Below, in pieces: positions 32,966-46,605 of a DNA stretch of 64,000 bases. Origin of the DNA: Panax quinquefolius (taxonomy: Eukaryota; Streptophyta; Magnoliopsida; Apiales; Araliaceae). The first letter of the stretch is position 1. Each line of letters begins with the position of its first letter. Location: contig CM035160.1 in assembly GCA_020205615.1 (NCBI GenBank), forward strand, positions 116,904,921 through 116,968,920, written 5' to 3'. Position numbers and translations under genes: made by a program. Below the pieces are notes generated by a model. That model saw only the letters and a list, made by a program, of their open reading frames with translations, was not told where the DNA came from and ran no database searches.

Positions 32966-35900
32966 TGTGGACGCCCCCAAAATTAGGTATACATCACCCA
33001 TCTTGAGTCGCCAGACGGATGGTATGTAATTCAAATACAACTTAATAATACAAATCGTATGGGTACAATACGACAAAAATATAAACTGTGAGTTTGAATA
33101 CAAATATTGTCTACTAGAGAGTATACAAACTCAAAAGGAGTCCTCATTACAATTATTATCACACTATTTCACAGAATAGTGAGGACTACTAATGCACCAT
33201 TTAGGACCATCACTGTGACGCCCCCAAAATAGGTCTAATCCAACCAACCTATTTTGAGTCGCCAAATACATGGTACAGAAACAACTACAACTTCATTAAT
33301 ACAATTGTCGTGCAAAATGCGACAACACATAAACTGTGAGTTTAAATACAAATATTGTCTTCTAGAGAATATCCACACTCAAATAAGTCCTCGTTACAAT
33401 TATTGATACACTATTTTACAAAATAGTGAGGACTACTAAAACAACTGTCTTGAACCATTACTCCACACTCCGACTAGTTCCCGCTATATTCTCGTCTCTT
33501 GAGAAGAAAAATGGAACAAAAGGAAAAGGGTGAGCTCAACTAGCCCAAAGAAAGAATATTATGACTAAGATAATGTACAACAAATTATCCTTAGTCTTCA
33601 ACGAGAAAAAATCGATAGAATACAATAGACAATAAGTTTTAGATCAACAATCTGCGGTGAAATAACAATTCATTAGAAGAGTTAAGTAGAGAATGAAATC
33701 TACTATCATCTATGAATTTAAAAGTCCATCATCGATATTTTATCCCTGTAAACATCAATCAATATAAATCATAAATCAAATATTCATCTTTGCACTACAG
33801 GCCAAAGATATTCACCAGTTGGTCATGTTCATCTCAACACCTGTTCATCTTTGCACTATGGGCCAAAGATATTCATCAGTTGGTCATGTTCATCTAAACA
33901 CCTGTTTATCTTTACACTACGGGCCAAAGATATTCATCAGAAAATCATTCATCTTTGCACTACAGGCCAAAGATATTCAGTAATATCATCATTTAGGACT
34001 GAGGATGATGAAAAATATTTTAAAGGAAATGAATCCAGTGAAACAAAAGAATAAATATTAAGGATTCGTATTTCAGCTATTCCATGTTCAAAAATACCTC
34101 ATAAATAATCATAGTGGAGAAAAATTCAAGAATGATCAAAACATGTATACAATCAAAACTAGTATCCATAATAGATATTTTGGACAAAAAGAAGAAAATT
34201 TCATTTTTCGATGAATAGTGCCGTATTCGTGAATAGTGTCGTATACGTGAATAATGTTGTATACGTGAATAGTAATTCAGACACTAAAAGATAGAAATTT
34301 CACAAAAAAATTATCATGCTTCGTGAATAGTACTCGTGAATAGTAACTCATGAATAGTAACTCGTGAATAGTAACCCCGACATGAAAAGTTCCAAATTTG
34401 ATAAAAATTCATACCAATATTTCGGCATAATGATATTGAAGAAATAATATCATTTATGAAGAAAATAATCTCCCTTACCTCAAAAGAGCGATACTGACAT
34501 TTGGAATAATATTTGAACGAACTTGCACCGTATAGCAACACTCAAGATATCAAAATACTCACAAGAATACACTCAATAGTATAGAGAGAGAAATAGAGAG
34601 AAAACTTCAGTTTCTGGTTTAATTTTCAATTCTAACCTAAACACCATATTAATAGGAAATTGCTTAGAATACCAAAGCAGAAAATTTAATATAATAATAT
34701 TATATATAAACAAAATTCAAGCACACCTTTGAAATCTGATTTCAGCTCATTTAAATCACATGTGAGGCCAACTTAATTGCAAAAAAATGTTTTTCTTTAA
34801 AAAAATAATTAAAACTTCCAAAAATCAATTATTTCGGAACTTCGGAACTTCAATAATTCATAATAACTAGCCCTTTTATCAGAAAATTCGAATCTCGAGA
34901 CTTTTTATAGGAAATTCAATTCTCTACAACTTTGCAAAAGAAATTTTTTCCAAATTCCAAACAGAAATTGACCGAAATCCACATACGGACGATTTTATAG
35001 GCTATAATCAAATTTCAGTCAAGAAATGGGGTCCACCGACACACAAAACATGTGTTAATCATTTAATACAACAAAAATACTCTTCCTCCTCATATACTTA
35101 TATATTCCACATTCATTGTAAAAATATCATTATTATATTATAATAATATAATAAAATATTATTTTATCAGAAAAGATAAAATATCAATTTTTAACAATTG
35201 TCACTTTAAAAATTTTCTCCATCTATATCCACATAAAATCAATATTTCCCTCATCATATAAATCAATAATTAATTATTCACAAATAATATTACAGAATCA
35301 CAAGATGCAACTGTGACTGTTCCCGTGAAAGAGGGGCTTTCCAATAAGAATTTCTCCTTACTAGCGCGCAATTAGGTGACCAAACCTCTCCTTAGACAGA
35401 ACTTTCTAGACATTACCAATAATGTTTTCTAATAATATTATTCAGATAATATGAATTATTGCTTCGATAATGGAAAATACTGTGTAGTGACAATTATTGA
35501 AATAACCGTAATATAAAATATCAACGCAGCAATTATTGAATCAATAAAATAAAATCTTTGAGCGGTAATTATTGTAACAATTATTGAAAAGTGCCTTTCA
35601 CGTAAGAATCAATAATTGGTGCAATACTGGTAATCTTCTTGTGCAACAACGCAGACATCGTGTTTTAACCACCGGGTATTCTAACAGTATTAACGTTAAC
35701 AACTACGCCATTATTTATAAACAACGTATACTTGTCGTTTTCTTCATCCAATCGCTTTCCGTTATGGAGCCCACATAAGGTCGCTAGGCCGCCGCATTTA
35801 ATATTCCCCACAAAGAAGAATATTCCACGACCAAACGAATATTCCCCGACAACAATGAATATTTTATAACCACTTGCTTATTTAAAATATTTGCGCATTT

Positions 35901-38277
35901 TACCCATAACTAACCATATTAATTAAATCAACCCCTTACTATTTCAAAATAATAATTAGAGAAATTAAATCTTTATTTATAAAAAGTTGGGGTCTTACAA
36001 TCACTCCGTTCCCAGACTGCGTCCAAATTTATATTCTCATTTCGAAGAGAACGGTGAAAGAAAAGGTGAGCTCAACCAAACCCGGTAAAAAATATTATGA
36101 CTAAGATAATGCGAATAAATTATCATTAGCCTTAAAACAAAGGTTAAGCGATATAATATAACAAACACCAAGTTTAAGCTGCGGTGAACAAGCAATCCAT
36201 TAAAAGAGTCAAGTAGAGAATAAAATCTACTATCTTTTATGAATTAAAAAGGTTTTCATCACTTTTATCATTTGGGACTCGACTTAATAAATAATCCACA
36301 TCATCGAATCACCCTTGCACTACTGCCACGAGGATATTCTTTAATATCACGACCACAATTATCCATGCACTATGGGCCAAGAATATTTGTGTATTAATTA
36401 ATGGTCATGATCATGCCAACAACTATCCATCAATGCACTACTAGCCAATGAGGACTTTTACCACATCATTTGTAACATTACGTTCATGATTTAATCGAAT
36501 AATCCTGGTCATAATCATACCAAGTCCATCTATGCACTCATGAGCCACGAGATAACTTTCAAAAAATATAAATATGAGGATGATGACAATGATATAAGAA
36601 TTCAATAAAACAAGTTCAAGAATTAATTTGTCCAAGAACCAATAACGTCCAAATTGTCAAAATGATACTGCTTTGTAGAGTAAAATTCAAGAATGCTAAG
36701 AAAAATATTTCCATAAAAGATCTTTGGATGAAGCGCAATTATCAAGGATATTCCACTAATTTCATGGAGTATAGAAGTCAAAATTTAACCAACTGAGTAT
36801 AATAAAGAATGAAATAACAAGAGAAATCACCATGTATGCGGTACTTCGTATAGACAGGTTATTCTAACAGAATACTAAATAACGGAACTAGGTCGTGAAA
36901 TAAATTGCACCAAGCGGGATGTTCCAACAGAATAATAAAGAATGAAATAACAATGAAATCACCATGCATGCAGACTTTGCATAGTAAAAGTTATTCCAAT
37001 AAAATACTAATAAGGGCGAAATCAGTTAAGGCATAAAAGCCTTGTGTGACGGGATATTTTAATGTAATAATAATAAAGACGGAATTAAGTCCCGCGTAAA
37101 AGCACTTACTAACATGATATTCTAACGAGGAATAATAAAAGCAGAATCGAGGTTAGTAGGCGTAAAACGCTTGCAGCATGAGGATATTCAACAAAATAGT
37201 AAAGGCGGAATAATAGAATAATGTCACCAAGTATAGGTTAGCTGGCGTATCTGAGTTATTCCAACGAGAATAATAAAGAATGGAATAACATAAGTTCTCT
37301 TCATGAATACAAAAGAATAACACCCCTTACAGTACAACAAATAATATTCCCTACCTTAAGAAGAAAAGTCTTTGGATATATAAGTAGTGAAGTAGCGAGA
37401 ATACTTTCTTCTTTCTCTCTATAGTTTATCTCTAGAGTTTCAAATTGAATTCGTAAGAAAATAATGAAGGAATGAGCTTCTATTTATAGAAAAATGGGTG
37501 CATAGTAACTAACTCATGAGCGGTCAGATTGATTTACTTTAATTTGACGGTCCATATTTAAAGCAAAATCTTTTAAATAAAATATAATATATTCTATTTA
37601 TAATCTAATAAAAGCGAATAACTTTATAAGAGATTTTACTATGCAAACACCTTATCACGAACTATGCATAATAAAATATAATATATTCTAATTATTGTCT
37701 AATAAAAGCAGATAACTTTATAAAAGTATTTTATTTTATATAAAAGATTTTACTATGCAAAACACTATGGATACTTTATGCTAACACTATGCATAATAGA
37801 ATATAATATATTCTATTTATAGAATAACTTTATAAAAGTATTCTGTTTTATATAAAAAGATTTTCTGTATTATTACATTAATAATACCAACAAAACTGAG
37901 TGACTTATCACGTAAGCATCAATAATTAATACCGTGTGCTACTATGCAACCACGCGTATTACTGTACTTTTAACACCGGGTGTTTCAACAGTTAACGGTA
38001 AAACTTCCGTCGTTATTTTCATAAAGTATTTTGTTGTTTTTCTCAATCAATCCGACAATAATTGGTTGTGGGGTCCACCAATGATTGTGTCATTGTACGA
38101 ATATTCCCTGTTAAAACGAATATTCCCCGACCATTGAATATTATATAACAACTTGCGTACTTTGCAAAATTTATAAATATTACCCACAACTATAACATTA
38201 TATCAATTTCACTCCATAATATTCAAAAATAATATTTATAGAAAATTCATCTTTATTCAAAAAGTTGGGGTTTTACA
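32966..38277 (-). repeat. 5' LTR of element A (split by a solo LTR)
   Basis: About 2.52 kb once the insertion at 33214-36004 is removed (pieces 32966-33213 and 36005-38277). Plus-strand ends TGTGGACGCCCCC and GGGGTTTTACA. Contains decayed repeats around 36760-37280 built on GATATTCYAACRRAATAATAAAG, as in the H LTR at 53760-54240. The last 240 bp match the 3' LTR at 1-235. Confidence 0.87.
33214..35999 (-). mobile_element. Solo LTR (Tekay type, reverse), inside A's 5' LTR
   Basis: 2786 bp, plus-strand ends TGTGACGCCCCC and GGGGTCTTACA. ATCAC duplications at 33209-33213 and 36000-36004 flank it exactly. It has four 14-bp minisatellite units (about 34320-34375) and the hairpin array (33783-33980). 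Closest by eye to solo LTR C. Confidence 0.92.
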
Positions 38278-40048
38278 ATTTATCTCAAGATAATGCAAAT
38301 ATTCAAGCTTAGATAAAATAATTAACTAGCTTTAGTGAGTAAATAAAATAAAGCAAGTAATAAAATCAACACCAGGATTTTTTACGTGGTTCAGCTATTA
38401 CCTTCTATAATAATAGTCTAGTCCACGTCCAATACCAACTAGTATTGGCGACTCACTTTTATTTCTTTAAAAATGACCCTTGTTACAAAACAGATTCTAT
38501 CAAATTGAATTACAATAATTCACTTGAGCACACTTGCTCCTTGTGCACCAATGCACCCCTTAAGCACCTATGCTTCCTTGAACCTATTTGTAAACAAACC
38601 TTAATCCACCTGGATTAAATTCCTTTAGACAACACTTAGTCTAAAAATATAAGATTACAAATATAGAGGTCTAATGATCAAAGCAAATAAGCAATTTAAC
38701 AATATAAGGCCCAACTAATGACTGCAATGATCAAGTAGTAAAAGTGAGATATCACCAATTTGAAGCTCACAAGACTTAGCTGAAAATATAGTCAATTTAA
38801 TTGCCCAACAGCTTGTATGCTTGCACTCAAAATAAAATATCTTTCAAGTATATTAGTGCAAAGATTAATCTCAATGAATAACGAATAGAAGAGATATCAC
38901 CAATTAGATGTTCACGAAGTAGCTGAAAATATATTCAGTAGAATTGTCCAACAGCTAAGTATTTGCACCAAAAATAATAGAATAACTTTTCAAGTGTAAG
39001 AGTGCAAATATTAATTCAAGTGTTGTGTATTAGCACTGATATCTCAGTTGAATTTATAGCCCCAAAAAAAATATTACCGTTGCACTCTAAGAGATGAATA
39101 AGTTCCGTTGTAAACATATAACAATTTATTTTCGTTTGAACCAATTTAGTTGGATAAAGAATATAATCAGTTTAAAACAAATCCGTAAAAATCTCTTATA
39201 TAACAGGTTAGACTCCTTCAAAGCTAATCCACTTGAAAACATTCAGAACATGCTACTGCCTTTTCCATTATAGAAGATTTGTAATTTTCGTAATACATGG
39301 CAAATGAAAATAACACTGCTTATGAATTAAATAAATTGGAAGTATTAATAGAGTGTTAGTTTCGTAAATAACATCAAGTGTATCTTAAACCAATTACTCT
39401 GAATAATCATGATATGCAACTTCTCAGGATAATCATTACTATCTATTTCCAAGATAAATCTATTTATCCTTCAAAGCAATAATAATCCCAAAAAATATCT
39501 CATCTTTCAAAGACCCACTATCTTAATAAAAGTGATATGCATTAAAAACTAATAACGTATCCAAGGCAACAAACTCAACACTTATCATGATTACCCACAG
39601 AAAATACATACTCAATAAATACTTCAAAAAAAAAATCAAAGCACGAGATATCAGGATAATCATTTCTTTATAATTTCGAGACTTGTGCACTTCATAACAC
39701 ATATATATACACTGCCACGCACATCATGCATATTAATCCAACCTACTAGGATTCTTTTCGGATAGCAACATATGGATTTTTCAACCAATAAATTACGGAT
39801 CATTTTAATATTTTATTTCATTTTAAGCATGCATAAAATGTCAATCATGTTAAGTGCATATATAAAATGTCCTAGAACCTTGTATTGAAAAATTAAATAT
39901 TTGCAATGACTTTACATATTTTTCGTAAGACTCAAATCTTCAAAGTCTTTGACAATAACCCTTACATCAACTTCCTGAAATTTCACAATAAACAAATTAG
40001 TCCACATAATCAAGTCATCATCAAAACAAAAATGTTAGAATATTAACA
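38278..40048 (-). mobile_element. Ty1/copia LTR, reverse, probably cut by insertion of element A
   Basis: On the minus strand it starts TGTTAATATTCTAAC with a TTTTGATGATGA block, as in the LTR at 40261. The 38284-38680 part is clearly similar to the reverse complement of about 41330-41745 (shared blocks around GTCCACGTCCAATACC and CTTGCTCCTTGTGCACC). It stops abruptly at A's LTR, and the rest would lie left of the window, so A most likely inserted into it. Confidence 0.68.
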
Positions 40049-40260
40049 AACCAACAGTTGTTGTATTCTCTTTGGTTAAAGTTATATGATTATGGACTTT
40101 AATGGTCAGTACACGTCAATCAATAAAGTTGAGAGTTCTAGTGTGATAAGTAAGGAGTAATTAACTTATTCATTAATTCCATATTAAGGGGTATATGTGG
40201 AAAATTTATGTTAAAATTGCCACTTAAATTGATTTTCTTAAACTATGTGCCAAAACAAAT
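40049..40260. other. Spacer between two opposed copia LTRs
   Basis: 212 bp of AT-rich sequence with no recognisable feature. Confidence 0.5.
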
Positions 40261-41937
40261 TGTTGACCTAGTCATATTTTATCCTTAGTTTTGATGATGA
40301 ATTATTCGTATGCTAAATTATTTTATGGCATTTCAGGTATCTGATGATAAGGAACATTTGTTGAAGTGAAGAGTTTTTCTTTTCTAGGAAAATCAACTAT
40401 AAGGTCAATTGCATAATAATTGATTTTTCATTTAAAGGCTCTAGGACATATTATTTGCATCTCGTTATATGTCTCAATTGAAAAATGGTTTAATAAAATC
40501 TAAATGAAAAAGGTTTTTCTAAAATTAAATTTAGATATGTTATGGGTACAAAAAATATTTTGTGACATGGGTTACGTCTGCATTAGTACTCTTGGGATAA
40601 TACTTTCTTTAGCTACACGTGGAGTTCTATAAATATTGACTAGAAAGCTGAAAAGATGGAAGCTATATATCTTTTTGATTGTTGCATGTACGGTTTACAA
40701 GGAGTAATTATTGTTCATGCATAAATATTGAATATCCGGTTATATTATGAGTATAGTCTTGTGCATGTCAGCTATACATCTTTGGAATATGAAATGTGGC
40801 TGTACAGATTTCAAGGAATGTAATTATGGAAATCTTAGGACTCTATCACCTTGGATATGGGAAAGATAAATGAAGATTTGTTATTTAATTGTGCACGTCA
40901 CTCTAAAAAGAAAAAGAATAAGTCAAAGTTGTTAGTGGGTTAATTTTAAAAGAGTCCAACATGCATTCTTATAACTGAAGATATAGTTGAGATTATTTCT
41001 CAACTAAATTTGTATTTGTTACTTATCTTGTTGGCAACGTAACAGTATAGTACACTTGGACTCTTTGTTCAACGGTAACTTTAATTTGGTTATAAAAAGC
41101 CGTAAGACATGCATGAATACTCACAACTCACGAAAATATATTTGCACTAATTACTGATTATATATCGAGCAATTTTTATTCTATTGGTGCAAACCGTTGA
41201 GCAGCTAAGCAATTTATTTTTGATATCTTTGAGCTGGTATTTGGTAAGAAATTAATTGTTTATCTTTTTGTGCTAATTGATCATTGCATATAGTTGAGCC
41301 TTTAATTGTTAAATTGATTATTCTTGCATTGATCATAGACCTCTATATTTGTATTGAATTTTCTGGTTTAGACTAAGGGTAGTCTAAAGATGTTAGGATT
41401 AGAGAAAAGGGTTACAAACAGGTTCAAGGAAGCAAATGTGCTTGAAGTGCATAGGTGCACAAGGAGCAAGAGTGCTCAAGAGAAATTAATTGTTAATTAA
41501 TTTTTGTAAGAATCTGTTTTGTAAGCGGTGTTTATTTGTAAAGATAAATAAAGTGAGTCTCCAATACTAGTTGGTATTGGACGTGGACTGTGCTATTATT
41601 ATAGAGGGTAATAGCTGGACTACGTAAAAAAATTTGGTGTTGATATTACTGCTTGCTTTACTTCAATTACTCACGTAAGCCATTTAATTATCTTACTAAT
41701 TAAAATTTGAATATTTGCATTATATTGAGATAATTCTTTAACACCAAGTATTTTAGTTAAGTTATAAATTCAAAGAGGATATTTAGTCGATTCGGAAGAG
41801 ACTATATTAATTCAAAGAATTTGAATTAATCAATATAGTAGCTTAAATTTAATAGCTTGATTTAAAGTTTAAAAATTGGTTATAGATTGCTCTCACACTT
41901 ATTCAACCCCCCTCTAAGTGTGCCTAGTTAAATCTCA
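40261..41937 (+). mobile_element. Ty1/copia solo LTR, forward
   Basis: Starts TGTTGACCTAGTC, has the TTTTGATGATGA block typical of several copia LTR families, and ends ATTCAACCCCCCTC…AAATCTCA. The flanks CAAAT (40256-40260) and GAAAT (41938-41942) match at four of five bases, a possible aged duplication. No internal region or primer site follows. Confidence 0.68.
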
Positions 41938-42712
41938 GAAATCAGCCTATAACTATGGGACGGAGAAAGTACTATTTTAGGTAGTCCCAAGTTAAATATC
42001 TACTTACTTTAAATTATCTATTTTTTAGTACAATAATTTGTATATAATACCCTTATTATTAATTGTTATATTTCTAATCTCTATGTATATTTATGGAGCA
42101 TCACTAGTAATGTGAAAAAAATTATACAATTAAATGAGAATTTAAATATAGACAATTTTATTATTTTATCTTCTTTTTCAATATGGACAAAAAATCAATC
42201 AAAACTTTTATCATGATGAAAAGTGAGTACAAGAATTGAGCATTTGCTGAAACAAGAAAAAGACCGCATGGTCCACATCAAAAACAGCAGGTGTAAAATA
42301 GACCGCATGGTCCACATAAAAAACACTAGTGTAAGGTTACAAACAGTTCAGGACTAAAAGTTTCAATTCGAGTTTCACTCAAAATATAAATAAGTCAAAT
42401 ATAAACAAAATTTAAAATTCAATAAATTACTCAAACTTTCTCAAATTATAATTTTTTATTTAAAAAGTTCAAACTTACTCGGGCTCGATTCGATATTGTA
42501 TTCGACTTTAAACATAAAATTACAATAATTTATTAACAATTATAAAACAATAAATTACTTGACAATTTTGATTTCAAATAGATAGCTTACAATATTCAGC
42601 TCTGTATTGACTAAAATTAAAGGAATTCATGACAATTTTGATTTAAAAATATTTGAAGTTAACTTCAAAAAATCAATAATAACATTATATTTTGGAAACA
42701 GACTTATAGCCA
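41938..42712. other. Intergenic sequence 3' of the NPF gene
   Basis: No gene. Holds a short direct repeat (AGACCGCATGGTCCACAT at about 42262 and 42300) and a TCGAGC/TCGATT-rich patch at 42365-42520. The minus-strand sequence just beyond the NPF stop (42712 downwards) would be its 3' UTR; no strong AATAAA signal stands out. Confidence 0.5.
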
Positions 42713-45700
42713 TTATTGTAAAGACCTGACAGACCTTTTATAAGTATACCACCTAGATACCAAGATAAAAACTCCTAAATTCAGAATGCCAAGCACAGCC
42801 AAAAGCCAGAAGAAATAATCCAGATGACCATAATTCAAGTTATCTGGTATCCAGCCAATATTCCCATTCCTAGTACAAATTTTTGTGACAATAGTTACCA
42901 GAAAAGAGCTCAAATAGCATCCAAATGCCGTCGTCGAGAGCGATAGAGCAGCAGCCAAGCTTCTCATTGTATCTGGCGCTTGATCATAAAAAAACTCCAT
43001 TTGTCCCACTTGCGCGAAAATTTCAGCACACCCCATTATAAAGTACTGTGGAACCTGCCAAAAAATTGACATGGGCATGTGAGTTAGTTCATAGTAGTTA
43101 TGCCTTGTCACCATTCTGAGCCTCATAAACTCTAAAACCCCTGCAGCTAGCATTGCAAAGATTGCTATGAATAGGCCAGTGCCGATTCGCTGAAGCTGCG
43201 TTAAGCCATTTTTTTGACTTGAAAATTTTCTGGAAAGTGAGACGATTATTTGATCGTACACTGGCACCCAGAATATGACACTGAGTGTGTCGAAAATCCC
43301 GATGGAAGCTGGTGGGAACTCGAAGCTAGAAATGCCTACACGAATATCCATGGCAGAGCCTTGTAACACGAAAAAAATGCCTGTTTGGACGTACATTGTG
43401 CTGAAGATGATGCCAGTAGCCCATATAGGAAGCAACCGTATGATAGCTTTTAGTTCCTCAACTTGGGTAACGGTGCAGAGTCTCCATGGATCTGTTGAGC
43501 CCTTTTTATGATCCGATTTTATCTCCACAGCCGCCTTGTCGAAAAACCTGAAAATGACAACATCGTTTGAGACAATATGGGTGTATTATATCAAGGAAGG
43601 AAGACGTGCACTTTCAGATGAGTTGGTAACTTAACATAGTATCAAAGCTCGAGATGTGCAACAACCGTGGTTCAAATCTTTCGGTGGCCAGGGGCAAGGG
43701 GTCTAAGCTTGATATACATTGTTTCTCTAACTTAAACTTTTAGATGAGTTGGTAACTTCACAATAAAAATTCTATGGACTACGGTCATTTATATAATTAG
43801 TATGCAATGTAGACTATCGTAGTCTGTAGATAATTTGACAGGCATGTGCTTCGAGATATGGACATTATATCATTATAACATTTTTATTTTTTCATTGTTT
43901 AACATACAACTCTGTTCCATTTCAATTTCTCACCCATGAGTCGATTTAAAAAAAAAACAAAACCAAAAATAAATAAAATAAAATAAAATAACTAATTTTA
44001 AGCATGATCAAGCTTACCTTAAACTTTCTGTATGATCAAGCTTGTAGCTTCCTATACTAGTAGACTCGGCATCTGCACTCCCGTACAAAAGTGAAACATC
44101 AGTTGGAACTTGAACACTCTTTTTCCTCAAAGAAGCCACCACCACCTGGCATAGGCGTACCAGAGGGCTCCCTCCCGGTTTCTGATTCCTATACAACTTT
44201 GTGCCTGTGAAGAAGCAAATAACGGCTAATGCCATGGCCCCTGCAGAAATGCCATAACCCAATCCCCAGCCGACATTAACTTGAATCCAAACCAACACAG
44301 AGTGACCAATGAGTGAACCAATATTCACCGAAAAATAGAACCAGTTGAATAGAGAACTCTTTTGCTTTTTCTCTATCTCATCAGTATCGTCAAACTGATC
44401 TGCCCCCAATGACGAGACACAAGGCTTAATCCCTCCGGTGCCTAGAGCTATTAGGTAAAGTGCTATGAAGCAAACGGCAGTTTGAGTTTCTGTCGCATAG
44501 CAAACACCTTTTTCATCACATAATGGCTTTAGGCCAGGGACTGATGCCGATAATGTCAACAGTGACAATCCCTAAATGAAATTAACATTTCTTGAGTGTG
44601 TGTGTTTTTTTTCCATCAAATGTATACCTAAAAATCAAAGCATGTTCATAATGCTGGGTGGATATTATGAAAACAGGGTAAATCAAAAAGATGTTACTGA
44701 AATTGGATTAGCAGAGGTACCAATAATGGAATTAGCAATAATTATTATCTTTTTGTTTTTATGTTGTGTTGTTTTTGCTTTTTTAAAGTTATAGCCATTC
44801 TACCAGGTTTTAATACATGTAAAACAAATCAATTTTCATTTATTAATTAGTTTGAAATAACACTGAAATTTTAAATTGTAGTGTTAGAACAAGCTATCAC
44901 AACAGAAATTAATGAAGGATATTAATGACAAAAACACAAGATTTACGTGGAAAACCCAAAATGGGAAAAACCATAGGCGAGAGGCTGAAGATATCAATAT
45001 ATGTGAATAATACAATTTGTGAACCTCACCCTGGGGGACACCAAGACCCTAGTTACAATAACATGTATAGCCGAGCTTAAAAATATACTGGGCCCAAATA
45101 ACATAACATGTAGTTATGCAAAGGTTATTGTCATCATTTAAAAAAAAGACTTACTATAGCATAGATGATCGAGAAGCTGGCAATTGTCCAATATCTTCCA
45201 AGATAGGTATCGGAAACAATTGCTCCTACCAGAGGCGTTGCATAACATGTTCCAGCCCAATTCGCAAGATTTTTAGATGCAGTAACACTGTGCTCATTCA
45301 GGTGAAGCTTCAAATAAAGCAACAGATTGGAGCTCATCCCGTAGTATGCCAATCTTTCGGAGAATTCAGTTCCTGTCAACAAATGTTAAATACCAAGAAG
45401 CCACTACAACATGTACATAAGTACGAGTTAGAGCTGCAAACAAACCATGCTTCTTGCGAGTCCGACTTGGTTTGGCTCGACTAAAGCCTGACGAGCTTGT
45501 TAAATGAGCTTGAGCTTGTTAAATGAGCTTGAGCTTGAACAAACTCATTTATCCATTTAGTTAGTCGAACTCGAACAATTTCGTGTCCGGCTCGAGCCCG
45601 GCCCGACTCGTTTAAGCCTGCCTAGTTTGGCATTTAATTTATAGCTCGACTAGACTCAGTTCACTTAAGCTTAACTCGAGCTCAACTCTTTCATTAAATG

Positions 45701-46557
45701 GGCCGAGTTCGTACACCAAATGTCAAGCTCTTTTAAAGCCCAGTTTGACTCGGATCGTTTAACTTTTAAACGAGCTCGGGAAGTAAAAGTCTGACTTGAT
45801 CATTTATTGATCTACTAGGAGTTGGACAACATAAGTACCAAGAATATAAGTACAGGCCTTCCAGCTTCCAGTTTTTCTTTTATTAGAAGGATTATTACGG
45901 TAATCTACTGTCCCATCATTTGTATAAAGATCATCTTCTTCCGCGACTCCTATCAAAGGGTATATGCTTGATAAGGTATCTTCTATTTGGGATTTACTCG
46001 AGCCTGGAATCAAAAATTATTAATAAGCCATGAAATAAATATCAAAAGAACAAGTTAGAAGTAAATAAGCCATTTCAAAATCAACAATGCTCTTGAGAAC
46101 ACAAATAAATTAAATCGAAAGAAAGGTTTGCTTTTAGTCAAAATAAGCATAAACATAAATTTGAAAGCTTTTAATAATGGTCTTGAGAACTAAATAAACA
46201 CAGTAAAATAATTAGAATCCTATATATTGCTACAAAACACGTCCATTAGTGTTGCTAGTAGATACATTAGCATAGTCTGTAAACTAATGCAAACACATAG
46301 GTAGTTGATTTTTGTGTATACTCGCAACAAAAATAGATATATTTTAGTCACGATAGTATTATTGTTTTAGTAGCACTATAATATGAATCTTTTCGAAGTT
46401 AATTACTGAATTTGAATTTCTTTTAAGGAATATGATACCTAACTATGAACTTCATTCTCTATTACAAAAAAAAGTCTGCATATAGACAACTAGTTTTGAC
46501 ATTCAAGTCAAGTAGGTTAACTTGTGATTCGCTAACCTTTTAGCAAATTGTGCAGAG

Positions 46558-46605
<48 letters not shown>

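Larger units (their letters stand above)
1..38277 (-). mobile_element. Element A: Ty3/gypsy chromovirus (Tekay/Del type), host of the nest
   Basis: Minus-strand LTR retrotransposon. Reading right to left it has a 5' LTR (38277 to 32966, interrupted by a solo LTR), a Met-type primer site (32953-32965), gag (32779-32544 then 4652 to about 3930), zinc knuckle, protease, RT, RNase H, integrase with a C-terminal chromodomain-like end (717-247), and a 3' LTR that leaves the window at base 1. A 27.9-kb insertion (element B) splits gag at 4652/32544. Removing B and one GTGAC copy restores the gag reading order (…RTVT then AKQF…). The gag-PR-RT-RH-IN order, chromodomain-like tail and LTR over 2.5 kb match the Tekay/Del chromovirus clade. 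Several frames are broken, so it is a dead copy. Its own target duplication cannot be checked because the left end is outside; the five bases after its right end are ATTTA. Confidence 0.88.

Noticed and set aside
38284..41745. A DNA transposon with long terminal inverted repeats
   Set aside because: The arms match, but each belongs to a longer copia-type LTR (TGTT…TTTTGATGATGA start, CCCCCC-containing end), one forward and one reverse; no transposase or outer duplication fits a single element.
41955..41972. CTATGGGACGGAGAAAGTAC, like the end of a Stowaway-type MITE
   Set aside because: No matching opposite end or TA duplication is visible nearby, so no element can be defined.
46011..46013. 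TTG as start of the NPF protein
   Set aside because: It overlaps the splice acceptor (ATTCCAG) of exon 2; the ATG at 46945 on a short upstream exon restores frame and a normal start.
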